NCBI GenBank assembly: GCA_963720725.1
Contig: CAVRGN010000011.1
Location: 248,001 to 312,000 of the forward strand
Direction of reading: 5' to 3'
DNA length: 64,000 bases
DNA from: Benzoatithermus sp963720725
GTDB lineage: Bacteria; Pseudomonadota; Alphaproteobacteria; Geminicoccales; Geminicoccaceae
Part shown: one piece after another, positions 1 to 8,554 of the stretch
How positions within the stretch are numbered: the stretch's first letter is position 1
How the letters are laid out: every line of letters begins with the position of its first letter
The notes under the pieces: generated by a model
The model's input: only the letters and a program-made list of their open reading frames with translations
Database searches by the model: none
Told to the model about the DNA's origin: nothing
Made by a program: the position numbers and the translations under genes

Positions 1-104
1 CGATCGACGGCAAGGTCCACGCCGCGCAGGGCCTGCACGCCGGGAAAGCCCTTGGCGATCCCGGTCATGCGCAGGAGGGGGCCGCCCGGCGCGGCGAGCG
101 CCAC
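1..104 (-). CDS. Sugar ABC transporter ATP-binding protein, N-terminal fragment (runs off window)
   Basis: Only the first 34 or so codons lie in the window; the gene continues beyond base 1. Reading leftward from a GTG at 104, the peptide contains LLRMTGIAKGFPGVQAL followed by RGVDL, which matches the beginning of RbsA/MglA/XylG-type ATPases that energise sugar import at the inner membrane. The Walker motifs are outside the window. The GTG lies 11 bases downstream of the stop codon of the adjacent periplasmic binding protein gene, so the two form one operon. The GTG is preferred over the internal ATG at 69 because the LLRM segment is itself conserved in the family. The sugar cannot be told from this fragment. 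Confidence 0.75.
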   Translation of the reverse strand, partial: MALAAPGGPLLRMTGIAKGFPGVQALRGVDLAVD

Positions 105-115
105 GCCGCCCTGCC

Positions 116-1067
116 CTACTTGAGCTCACCCAGCCGTTCGGCCTTGTCGAGATTCGCCTTGGTGATCATGACCGGGGTCAAGAGCACGAGATCGCTTTCG
201 GGCTTGGTGCCGTTCTTGATCAGGTCGACCATGATCTGCATGGCCTTCCGGCTCTGGCCGCCCGGAAACTGCTCGACAGTGCCGGCAAGCGTGCCGTCGC
301 GCACCGCCGCCAGGGCCTCGGGCAGCGCGTCGAAGCCGATCACCTGCACGTCGAGGTCCCGGGCCTTGACGGCCTCGATGGCACCCAGCGCCATGTCGTC
401 GTTGGCGGCCACGATCACATCGGGTGGTGTATTCATGCCGGCAAGGAGGCTCTCGGTCACGGCGAGTCCCTGATCGCGCGCGAAGTTCGCGGTCTGCTCG
501 GCAACGAACTTGTACTTGTCGCTGTGGGCGTCGAGCACGTTGTGCAAGCCCTTGTTACGGTCGATCGCCGGGGAGGCGCCGGGCTGACCCTGCAGGTTCA
601 CGATGTTGGCCCCGTCGGGGAAGGTCTCCATGACCCACTGCCCCTGGGCCTCGCCGCCCTTGACATTGTCGGCGCCGACATGTGCCGTGATCCCATCGAC
701 CCCCGCGACCCGGCGGTCGATGGTGACCACGGGCACGCCGTTGTCGATCGCGGTCGTGATCGCGGGCGCCATGGCGTTGACGTCGAGCGGGCTGATGACG
801 ATGCCGCTCACGCCCTGGACGACGGCGGCCTCGACGTCGGCGGTCTGCTTCGGCGCCGAGTTCTGCCCGTCCGAATTCGATCGTCGCCACGCCCTGCGCC
901 TTCGCCTCGTCCTGCAGCGCCTTCATCATGTGCACGAAGAACGGGAAGCCCAGGCTGGGCACCGAGGTCATCACCGTGAGATCCTGGGCCCGGACCGCAC
1001 CGCCACCAAAGGCCATCAGCCCAGCCACCGCCACGCCCGTCAGCGTCGCCCTGATCGATCTTGCCAT
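116..1067 (-). pseudogene. Sugar ABC transporter periplasmic substrate-binding protein, frameshifted
   Basis: Ribose-type (Peripla_BP_4) binding protein that would deliver a sugar to the ATPase and permease encoded to the left. The ATG at 1067 follows a good Shine-Dalgarno (AGGGAGG). The protein starts with a signal peptide ending near GGAVRAQD. The first 60 or so residues read through VATIEF; the rest, from DGQNSAPKQTADVEAAV onward, is in another frame. Removing one of the two C residues at 871-872 restores a continuous protein of about 316 residues, the usual family length. The C-terminal lobe has typical segments such as VPVVTIDR, IVNLQGQPGAS and VIGFDALPEAL. One extra base in an otherwise well conserved frame suggests a sequence error, but a recent inactivation cannot be excluded. 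Confidence 0.8.
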
Positions 1068-1135
1068 TGTCACCTCCCTGTAGCCGAAGCCGGACCTGGG
1101 GCCGGCGGCGGGACGGTCCTGCCGGGAAGCATCGC

Positions 1136-1150
1136 TGTCAATCGCTTTCA
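1136..1150 (-). promoter_or_regulatory. Possible promoter -35 with LacI-family-like operator half-site
   Basis: On the minus strand the sequence TGAAAGCGATTGACA lies about 70 bases upstream of the sugar-binding protein start. TTGACA is a perfect sigma70 -35 hexamer, and the TGAAAGCG part resembles LacI-family operator half-sites often found before sugar ABC operons. The -10 at the expected distance (GACCGT) is poor, so this is a tentative call. The site sits in the 139-base divergent region shared with the aldo/keto reductase gene. Confidence 0.3.
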
Positions 1151-1206
1151 CCGCTGGCGAGACCGGGCCAATTCGGACATATCCCGGATAGTGGGAGGAG
1201 AGGATC

Positions 1207-2160
1207 ATGGAGAAGCGGCGACTGGGTCGATCGTCCCTCAACGTGGCGCCACTCTGTCTCGGCGGCAACGTGTTCGGCTGGACGGCCGACCAAGCGACCT
1301 CGTTCCGGCTGCTCGACCGGGCACTGGAATCCGGCCTCGATTTCATCGACACGGCCGAGATGTATTCGGTCTGGGTGCCAGGTCACCGCGGCGGCGAGTC
1401 CGAAGCGATCATCGGCGATTGGCTGGCGAGCCGCGGCTGCCGCGAGCGCGTGACGATCGCCACCAAGGTTGGCGCCGAGATGGGTGACGGCCGCAAGGGG
1501 CTGGCGCCCCGGCGCATTCGCGATGGGATAGAGGGGTCGTTGCGCCGGCTGCGCACCGACCGGATCGACCTCTACCAGGCACATTACGACGATCCCGACA
1601 CGCCCATGGAGGATGTGCTGGGCACGTTCGCTGCGCTGATCGACGAGGGCAAGGTGCGGGTGATCGGCGCCTCCAACCACACGGCGGCGCGCCTGCGCGA
1701 GGCCCTGGCAGCGAGCGCGAAGCACGGCCTGCCACGCTACGAGAGCCTGCAGCCGCACTACAATCTCTACGATCGCGCGGAGTACGAGGCCGAGTTGGAG
1801 CCGCTCTGCGTCGAGCACGAACTCGGCGTGATCAGCTATTTCGGGCTCGCCAAGGGCTTCCTGACCGGCAAGTACCGCAGCCAAGCCGATCTCGCGCAGA
1901 GCCAGCGCGGGGGCGGCGTCGCTTCCTATCTCGATGCGCGCGGCATCCGTATCCTGGCGGCGCTCGACGACGTGGCGGCGCAGACGGCCGCGACCCCCGC
2001 CCGGGTCGCGCTGGCGTGGCTGATGGCGCGGCCCAGCATCACCGCCCCGATCGCCAGCGCCACGAGCCTCGCCCAGATGGAGGATCTGATCGCGGCCGTG
2101 CATCTGCCGCTGGACCAGGCCATGATCGGACGGCTCGAACAGGCCAGCGCCACGGGCTAG
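1207..2160 (+). CDS. Aldo/keto reductase
   Basis: NAD(P)H-dependent oxidoreductase of the AKR superfamily, 317 residues, cytoplasmic TIM barrel. The catalytic tetrad is visible: Asp in FIDTAEMY, Tyr in the same segment, Lys in IATKVG and His in LYQAHYDDP. The ATG at 1207 is preceded by a strong ribosome-binding site (GGAGGAGAGG). The C-terminal cofactor-binding part (PARVALAWLMARPSITAPI) is intact. It is divergent from the sugar ABC operon, so a role in metabolising the imported sugar or its lactone/aldehyde form is possible, but that is inferred only from position. The substrate is not predictable from sequence. Confidence 0.88.
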   Translation: MEKRRLGRSSLNVAPLCLGGNVFGWTADQATSFRLLDRALESGLDFIDTAEMYSVWVPGHRGGESEAIIGDWLASRGCRERVTIATKVGAEMGDGRKGLAPRRIRDGIEGSLRRLRTDRIDLYQAHYDDPDTPMEDVLGTFAALIDEGKVRVIGASNHTAARLREALAASAKHGLPRYESLQPHYNLYDRAEYEAELEPLCVEHELGVISYFGLAKGFLTGKYRSQADLAQSQRGGGVASYLDARGIRILAALDDVAAQTAATPARVALAWLMARPSITAPIASATSLAQMEDLIAAVHLPLDQAMIGRLEQASATG

Positions 2161-2580
2161 CCGCTCGGCGCGCCGATCGACCGAGCACAGGCGCGTTGAC
2201 TGGCCGCGACTTGGGGCGCAATCTGGTCAGTTGCCGGCATAGTCGACCAGCCGGCGGAGTTCCGGGCATGTCTCACGCCGGCCGGATTGCCGTTGTCGCC
2301 GAGCTGTTCAGGCGCTTCCGTCGCGGCTGGCCAGCGGCAATGGACCCGCCATGCTCGACCTCCCTGCACGTGGTGGCCAGCGCCGCGCTCAAGCCGGGAT
2401 CCAAGACCTGGCTGGTAGCCCGGGCGATTTCGTTGCGGGCCTTCTAGCGCCCACCATGCCGGCCGCGCGAGGCTGCGGCCGCGCTTGACCGCACTCATGC
2501 GCCCGGCGCAGTTGAGCAGGTGGAACGTGCGGCCGGTTTGCCTGTTTGGGTGCCGCTCACTGCGGAGAGGACGGGCCGGG
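2161..2580. other. 420-base stretch without a recognisable gene
   Basis: Open frames exist on both strands here but none has a convincing start, ribosome-binding site or recognisable family signature. One minus-strand reading around 2270-2430 gives a peptide beginning KARNEIARATSQVLDPGLS that could be an old gene remnant, but I cannot assign it. No tRNA-like fold or strong terminator was seen. Confidence 0.4.
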
Positions 2581-2928
2581 ATGGAAGAGGCCTTGGCGAT
2601 GCCGAATAGCCCTGGGTCGAAAGCGCGGCGCGTCGTCGACCGCCGCCTCGACCGCGCCCAGCGCCTTCTGCCGGGTATCCTGGGCGAATGGGTGCGCCAT
2701 CTCCGTCACCCTTCGAGCAGCTGGCTGCGGGTCCCGCTCGGACTCCTGCTCGTGCTCGGCGGCATCTTCGGCTTCCTGCCGATCCTCGGCTTTTGGATGC
2801 TGCCGCTCGGACTGGCGCTCTTGTCTCTCGACGTGGCTCTGCTGCGGCGCCCGACCGCCAGGGCGATCATCGTGGGCGAGCGGGGTTGGCGGCGGTTCCG
2901 CCGCGGTCGACGCCGCGGTGATGCATGA
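2581..2928 (+). CDS. Small conserved inner-membrane protein
   Basis: A 115-residue protein with a basic N-terminal half, one hydrophobic block that can form two closely spaced membrane segments (LRVPLGLLLVLGGIFGFLP, then ILGFWMLPLGLALLSLDVAL), and a very basic C-terminus ending RRFRRGRRRGDA. The LGFWMLPLGL block is characteristic of a small alphaproteobacterial membrane protein family of unknown function. The ATG at 2581 has GGAGAGGA upstream; an ATG at 2599 with GAAGAGG before it is an alternative. It ends 34 bases before the next gene on the same strand, so the two may be co-transcribed. No function can be given. Confidence 0.72.
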   Translation: MEEALAMPNSPGSKARRVVDRRLDRAQRLLPGILGEWVRHLRHPSSSWLRVPLGLLLVLGGIFGFLPILGFWMLPLGLALLSLDVALLRRPTARAIIVGERGWRRFRRGRRRGDA

Positions 2929-2962
2929 GCGCCAACTCGAACCACTGAACCTTGGAACATCG

Positions 2963-4024
2963 ATGAAGCTCTTCACGTGCCAGCACTGCGGGCAACTCCT
3001 CTATTTCGAGAATGTCAGCTGCGAACGCTGTGGCCACGCGCTGGGCTTCCTGCCCGAAAGCACAAACTTGAGCGCGCTCGAGCAGCAGGGCGAACTCTGG
3101 CGGGCTCTGGCGACACCCGGTAAGCTCTACCGGCCTTGCGCCAACGTCGCCCACGGCACCTGCAACTGGCAGATCGATGCGGATGCTGCCGACGAGTACT
3201 GCGTCGCCTGCCGCCACAATCGCACGGTCCCGGACCTGTCATTGCCTGACAATGTCGCGAAATGGCGGCAGCTCGAGTTTGCCAAGAACCGGCTGATGTA
3301 CACCATTCTGCGGTTGGGATTGCCGCATCCGACCAAGGCCGAGGACGAAGCGCGCGGGCTGGCCTTCGACTTCCTGGCCGATCCCGCGACTCCGTCCGGC
3401 GATGCACCCCGGGTGATGACGGGGCACGACAATGGGCTGATCACGATCGCTCTGGCCGAGGCCGACGATGCCGAGCGGGAACGGCGGCGGACCCAGATGG
3501 GCGAGCCCTACCGGACCCTGTTGGGCCACATGCGCCACGAGGTCGGCCACTATTACTGGGATCGGCTGGTCGCCGATCGCGGTGCCTTCGACGAGTTCCG
3601 CGCCATGTTCGGCGACGAGCGCGCGGATTATGGCGAGGCGCTCAAGGCGCACTATGCGCGCGATCAGGCGGATCGTTGGGACGACGCCTATGTCAGCGCC
3701 TATGCCCGGGCTCATCCTTGGGAGGATTTCGCCGAGACCTGGGCGCACTATCTGCACATCGTCGACACGCTGGAGACCGCGCGGGCGTTCCGCCTCCGGA
3801 TCGATCCCCAGGCAGCGAAGGCGGACGACCTCTCCGCGGAGGTCGATTTCGACGTCTACCGGGTGGCAGGCATCGAGCCGATCATCGAAGCGTGGCTGCC
3901 GCTGTCGTTCGCGGTGAACAGCCTCAACCGCAGCCTGGGTCACTCCGACCTCTATCCGTTCGTCCTCAGCCCGCCGGTGATCGAGAAGCTGGGCTACATC
4001 CACCGCCTGGTGCGCCGGCACTAG
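2963..4024 (+). CDS. Zinc-ribbon putative zinc-binding metallopeptidase
   Basis: A 353-residue protein. The first 25 residues form a zinc ribbon (cysteines 6, 9, 20 and 23 in CQHC...CERC). A second set of cysteines follows in the C...GTCNW...YCVACRHN region. An HExxH protease motif, HEVGHYYWDRL, begins at residue 192, and a downstream glutamate region (DFAETWAHYLHI) fits the third zinc ligand. This is the architecture of the DUF2248-type putative zinc-binding metallopeptidases of proteobacteria. The ATG at 2963 was chosen because the zinc ribbon starts there. No signal peptide is visible, so it is probably cytoplasmic. Its substrate is unknown. A strong hairpin follows its stop codon. Confidence 0.85.
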   Translation: MKLFTCQHCGQLLYFENVSCERCGHALGFLPESTNLSALEQQGELWRALATPGKLYRPCANVAHGTCNWQIDADAADEYCVACRHNRTVPDLSLPDNVAKWRQLEFAKNRLMYTILRLGLPHPTKAEDEARGLAFDFLADPATPSGDAPRVMTGHDNGLITIALAEADDAERERRRTQMGEPYRTLLGHMRHEVGHYYWDRLVADRGAFDEFRAMFGDERADYGEALKAHYARDQADRWDDAYVSAYARAHPWEDFAETWAHYLHIVDTLETARAFRLRIDPQAAKADDLSAEVDFDVYRVAGIEPIIEAWLPLSFAVNSLNRSLGHSDLYPFVLSPPVIEKLGYIHRLVRRH

Positions 4025-4036
4025 ACCCGCTGTCGG

Positions 4037-4062
4037 GACGCCGCCCTTCACGGGGCGGCGTC
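4037..4062 (+). terminator. Strong GC hairpin after the metallopeptidase gene
   Basis: A perfect 10-bp stem (GACGCCGCCC with GGGCGGCGTC) closes a six-base loop (TTCACG), beginning 12 bases after the stop codon at 4024. There is no T-tract, so it is either an intrinsic terminator of the GC-rich type or an mRNA 3'-end stabiliser. Confidence 0.55.
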
Positions 4063-4107
4063 GATCGGCCATGATCGGCGTCCGGGCAGACCTCCTGGAG
4101 GGCCATC

Positions 4108-4377
4108 GTGTCGAACTTCAATTCACGACAATCCGGGCCGCAGCAGGCGGCTCGACCCAGTGCTGCCGAGGCCAAGATGACCGAGGAGCGCTACAGCACC
4201 TTCCAGAGCCGCATGTCGCGGCTCGCCGAAGCGGCGAGCAAGGCCGGCCGCACGACCCTGGCCAACCAGCTGGTGGATCTGGGGCAGCGGGTGGAGGATC
4301 GAGAGATCACGCTCGAGGAAGGCATGGCCGAGCTCCGCGACTACGAGCAGGACATCCGCAAGATGCTCAAGCGCTAG
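4108..4377 (+). CDS. Small conserved hypothetical protein
   Basis: An 89-residue soluble protein starting at a GTG (4108) with GGAGGG upstream. The first 25 residues are polar and Gln/Ala rich. The remainder (from MTEERYSTFQSRMSRLAEAA to DYEQDIRKMLKR) is predicted to be mostly charged alpha helix, possibly a helical hairpin. There is no cysteine pair or membrane segment. It ends 14 bases before the nucleotide-sugar dehydrogenase start and could share its transcript. I do not recognise the family; codon use and the ribosome-binding site support a real gene. Confidence 0.65.
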   Translation: MSNFNSRQSGPQQAARPSAAEAKMTEERYSTFQSRMSRLAEAASKAGRTTLANQLVDLGQRVEDREITLEEGMAELRDYEQDIRKMLKR

Positions 4378-4391
4378 CGAGCGGCGCCGAG

Positions 4392-5673
<1,282 letters not shown>

Positions 5674-5680
5674 GCGGACG

Positions 5681-6715
5681 ATGAGCCTCGCCCATGATGG
5701 TACGGTCCTGCTCACCGGGGTCGCCGGATTCATCGGCTTCCATCTGGCCGACCGCCTGCTGGCCGAGGGCTGCAGCGTCGTCGGCCTCGACAGCCTCAAC
5801 GCCTACTACGATCCCAGGCTGAAGCAGGCGCGGCTGGACCGTTTGGCCGGCCGTCCGGGCTTCACCTTCCGGCGGCTCGACCTCTCGGATCGGGAGACCA
5901 CCGCCCGAGCGTTCGCCGAGACCCGCCCGCGCAGCGTCGTCCACCTGGCCGCACAGGCGGGCGTGCGCTACTCGATCGAGCATCCCCACGCCTATCTCGA
6001 CGCCAACCTCGCCGGCTTTCTCAACGTGCTCGAGGGCTGCCGTCACCATGGCGTGGCGCATCTGGTCTACGCCTCGTCGAGCTCGGTCTACGGCGCCAAC
6101 AGCGCCATGCCGTTCTCGGTCCACGACAATGTCGACCATCCGCTCAGCCTCTACGCCGCGACCAAGAAGGCCAACGAGCTCATGGCCCATACCTACAGCC
6201 ACCTCTACGGGCTGCCGGTGACCGGGCTGCGGTTCTTCACCGTCTACGGGCCGTGGGGCCGGCCGGACATGGCGATGTGGCTGTTCACCGAGGCCATGCT
6301 CGCCGGCCGGGCGATCAAGGTGTTCAACCAGGGCCGGATGCGCCGCGACTTCACCTATGTCGACGACATCGTCGAGGGCGTGCGGCGGGTCATGGACGTC
6401 CTGCCGGAGCCCGATCCCGACTGGAGCGGCGACCGGCCCGATCCCGGCACCAGCCGGGCGCCCTATCGGCTCTACAATATCGGCAACCACCGGCCGGTCG
6501 AGCTGATGCACCTGATCGCCACCCTGGAGCGGACGCTCGGCGTCACGGCGCTCAAGGAGCTGCTGCCGATGCAGGCGGGCGACGTCCCGGCCACCTACGC
6601 CGACATCGCGGATCTGACGCGCGCCACGGGCTTCGCCCCGGCCACGCCGATCGAGGTCGGCGTGGAGCGCTTCGTCCGCTGGTACCGCGAGGAGTGGCTG
6701 CCGACCCTCGGCTGA
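5681..6715 (+). CDS. UDP-glucuronate 4-epimerase, NAD-dependent epimerase/dehydratase family
   Basis: A 344-residue short-chain dehydrogenase/reductase-fold enzyme expected to interconvert UDP-glucuronate and UDP-galacturonate. The NAD-binding motif GVAGFIGFHLADRL is at residues 14-27, and the catalytic triad is visible as SSSSVYG (Ser) and YAATKKANE (Tyr and Lys). The segments NAYYDPRLKQARL, FFTVYGPWGRPDMA and QGRMRRDFTYVDDI are characteristic of the UDP-glucuronate epimerase subfamily. The start ATG at 5681 is 7 bases after the dehydrogenase stop, so the two act in one sugar-nucleotide route. The product would be a galacturonic acid donor for exopolysaccharide, O-antigen or capsule; the final polymer is unknown. 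Confidence 0.87.
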   Translation: MSLAHDGTVLLTGVAGFIGFHLADRLLAEGCSVVGLDSLNAYYDPRLKQARLDRLAGRPGFTFRRLDLSDRETTARAFAETRPRSVVHLAAQAGVRYSIEHPHAYLDANLAGFLNVLEGCRHHGVAHLVYASSSSVYGANSAMPFSVHDNVDHPLSLYAATKKANELMAHTYSHLYGLPVTGLRFFTVYGPWGRPDMAMWLFTEAMLAGRAIKVFNQGRMRRDFTYVDDIVEGVRRVMDVLPEPDPDWSGDRPDPGTSRAPYRLYNIGNHRPVELMHLIATLERTLGVTALKELLPMQAGDVPATYADIADLTRATGFAPATPIEVGVERFVRWYREEWLPTLG

Positions 6716-6794
6716 GCGTGCGGGCCTCCGATCTCGCTGGCCTCGGACGAGCTCGGCATGGTAGGCGAGCTACTTTGGCGATGGGTGAGGAAGC

Positions 6795-7985
6795 ATGGGC
6801 ATCGATGACTTGGTCGACGGCGCCATCGATACCTTGTCGGGCGGCGGTGGTGCCGGCAGGCGTATCGTTGGCGGCAGCGGCGACGACCGGATCGAGGGCA
6901 GCGAGAAGAGCGACCAGATCCTGGCCGATCCCGTGGTGGCGGACGATCAGGGCGGCGACGACCAGGTCTGGGGCCGGGGCGGCGACGATCTGATCCGCGC
7001 CTTTGGCGGCGACAACTGGGTCTATGGCGGCCCGGGTGACGACGAACTGATCACCGCCGACGGCAATGACCATCTCGAGGGCGGGCCCGGTGCCGATGAA
7101 ATGCAGGGCGGACGCGGCGCCGACCTGCTGATCGGGGGCTCGGGCGATGACGAGCTGCGCGGCGGCGAGGGCGACGACGTTCTATTCGGTGGCCTCGGTG
7201 CGGACCGGGTCATCGGCAGCAGTGGCGACGACGTCCTCCATGGCGGGCCGGGCGCTGACGCGCTGCAAGGCATGGAGGGACACGACCTGTTCGTGTGGAA
7301 CCAGGCCTCGGAAGGCCAGGATCTCGTCCTCGACTTCGAGCCCGGACTGGACGGGCTGGTCATCGGCGACATGCTGCGGGTTTCCGGCGTGGGCCTCCTC
7401 GACCTGGAACGCTTCGTCACGCTCTCGCCCGCGGCCGACGGTACGGGCTGCCTGCTGCAGGTGGACCCTGACGGCGACGGGGCGGACCCGTGGCAGACCC
7501 TGGCCATGGTTCGCGGCCATGCCGGTCTGAGCGCAACCGCGCTCTATCTCGCCGGCGACCTTGCGCTCGAAGGCCAGCCCAGCGCGCCGCCATTCGACGC
7601 CCTGGCCTACGTCGCCAGCCACGACGATCTCATCGCGGCCTTCGGCGCGGATGCGGCGGCCGGCAAGCGGCACTATGTGCTGGCCGGTCATGGCGAGGGT
7701 CGTGCTGTCTCCTTCGACGGCCTGCAATACACGGCGAGCTACGGCGACCTGATTACCACCCTGGGCACCGACACGACGGCCGCCGCCAGGCACTATATCG
7801 CACAAGGCCAGAGCGAAGGCCGCGTTCGGGACGATTTCGACGAGGTCCAGTACGTCGCCAACTATGCCGACCTACAGGCGGCGTTCGGTAGCGACTACGC
7901 TGCAGCGACCAGGCACTTCATCACCAACGGCTACGCCGAAGATCGGACCGACCAACCGCTGCCCGCCAGCGATTTCCTGGTGTAA
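6795..7985 (+). CDS. RTX calcium-binding protein with three C-terminal 41-residue repeats
   Basis: A 396-residue acidic protein, probably exported by a type I secretion system because it has no signal peptide. Residues of roughly 26-165 contain about ten glycine/aspartate nonapeptides of the GGxGxDxxx type (for example GGSGDDRIEG, GGPGADEMQ, GGEGDDVLF), which bind calcium and fold as a parallel beta roll outside the cell. A beta-sandwich-like linker (FVWNQASEGQDLVLDF) follows. Residues 267-390 are three copies of a different repeat with consensus Y-x-A-x-Y-x-D-L...GxD...RHY...G...EGR. The ATG at 6795 has GAGGAAG just upstream. It lies 79 bases after the sugar epimerase, so a surface or matrix role alongside polysaccharide is plausible but inferred. 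No type I secretion genes are nearby. Confidence 0.85.
   Translation: MGIDDLVDGAIDTLSGGGGAGRRIVGGSGDDRIEGSEKSDQILADPVVADDQGGDDQVWGRGGDDLIRAFGGDNWVYGGPGDDELITADGNDHLEGGPGADEMQGGRGADLLIGGSGDDELRGGEGDDVLFGGLGADRVIGSSGDDVLHGGPGADALQGMEGHDLFVWNQASEGQDLVLDFEPGLDGLVIGDMLRVSGVGLLDLERFVTLSPAADGTGCLLQVDPDGDGADPWQTLAMVRGHAGLSATALYLAGDLALEGQPSAPPFDALAYVASHDDLIAAFGADAAAGKRHYVLAGHGEGRAVSFDGLQYTASYGDLITTLGTDTTAAARHYIAQGQSEGRVRDDFDEVQYVANYADLQAAFGSDYAAATRHFITNGYAEDRTDQPLPASDFLV
7593..7982 (+). repeat. Three tandem 40-41 residue protein repeats at the end of the RTX gene
   Basis: Codons 267-396 encode three imperfect copies starting at FDALAYVASHDDL, FDGLQYTASYGDL and FDEVQYVANYADL. Each then has a G-A/T/S-D turn, an A-rich helix ending RHY/RHF, and a G...EGR or EDR end. 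The DNA has diverged between copies, so the repeat is maintained at protein level. The function is unknown; it may be an adhesin-like or oligomerising unit. Confidence 0.8.
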
Positions 7986-8280
7986 CCCCTTACGCAATTC
8001 ATCGGACCTGCCCACGGGGTGACGCCGGACGACGATGCGCGGGCGGAACGCGATGGATCCAGATCCACGGGTGTTCGGCCTATCGCGGGGCAGCGACGAG
8101 ACCGCGCTCCAGATCGGCTCGGGCCGCCGGCCCAACCCACCGGGGGCAAATCGAAATCACGCCCTGCGGCAGGACGACATGCTCGCCTCTTGGGCGAACT
8201 CTGCCCTGCCGCGGCAGTGAGGCGGCGCAATCCCCGATCCTTGTCCCCGGCGAGGGAGGCCGTGTGCTAGCACAGGTGCC
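7986..8280. other. Intergenic stretch with no supported gene
   Basis: About 295 bases between the RTX gene and a small hypothetical gene. A 61-codon open frame (8035-8220) is present but has no good ribosome-binding site and no recognisable sequence. No terminator with a clear stem was seen. The promoter of the next gene is presumably here. Confidence 0.4.
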
Positions 8281-8538
8281 GTGACCAGCTCGTTACCGTC
8301 CCGGGAGCCGAAGGTGCCGCCAGAGTTTGCCGCCATCCTCCTGGTCTGCCTGGCCACGCTGCCGCCGGAACGCTGCGACGAGAACACGGCGGTCGAGGTG
8401 CGCTCGATCGTCGTCGCCAACGAGCTCGGCTGCATCATGGGCTGGCAGGAGCTGATCGCGCGTGGGCCGGAGGCCGAGAAGGACGCAGCCCCCACCTACC
8501 TGAAGTCGCTGTGCCGCCGGGCGAAGCGCGAGCCCTAG
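8281..8538 (+). CDS. Small conserved hypothetical protein with paired cysteines
   Basis: An 85-residue protein, GTG start at 8281, stop 17 bases before the convergent M16 peptidase gene. It has a short hydrophobic stretch (FAAILLVCLATLPP) followed by ERCDENTAVEVRS, ELGCIMGWQE and a C-terminal LKSLCRRAK, giving four cysteines in all. The RCDE...TAVEVRS...ELGCI..WQE pattern resembles a small alphaproteobacterial family of unknown function. The hydrophobic stretch may be a signal peptide, which would put the remaining cysteines in the periplasm as disulfides. A GTG at 8314 is a possible alternative start. No function is assigned. Confidence 0.6.
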   Translation: MTSSLPSREPKVPPEFAAILLVCLATLPPERCDENTAVEVRSIVVANELGCIMGWQELIARGPEAEKDAAPTYLKSLCRRAKREP

Positions 8539-8554
8539 GAGCGGCCGGAATCGG

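Noticed and set aside
2157..2498. A 113-codon minus-strand frame between the reductase and the small membrane protein
   Set aside because: No recognisable motifs, poor start context, and it begins inside neighbouring sequence; kept only as an unassigned intergenic stretch.
6870..7300. Repetitive GGC-GAC-rich DNA considered as a CRISPR or DNA repeat array
   Set aside because: The periodicity is 27 bases and encodes in-frame RTX nonapeptides; there are no conserved repeats with unique spacers.
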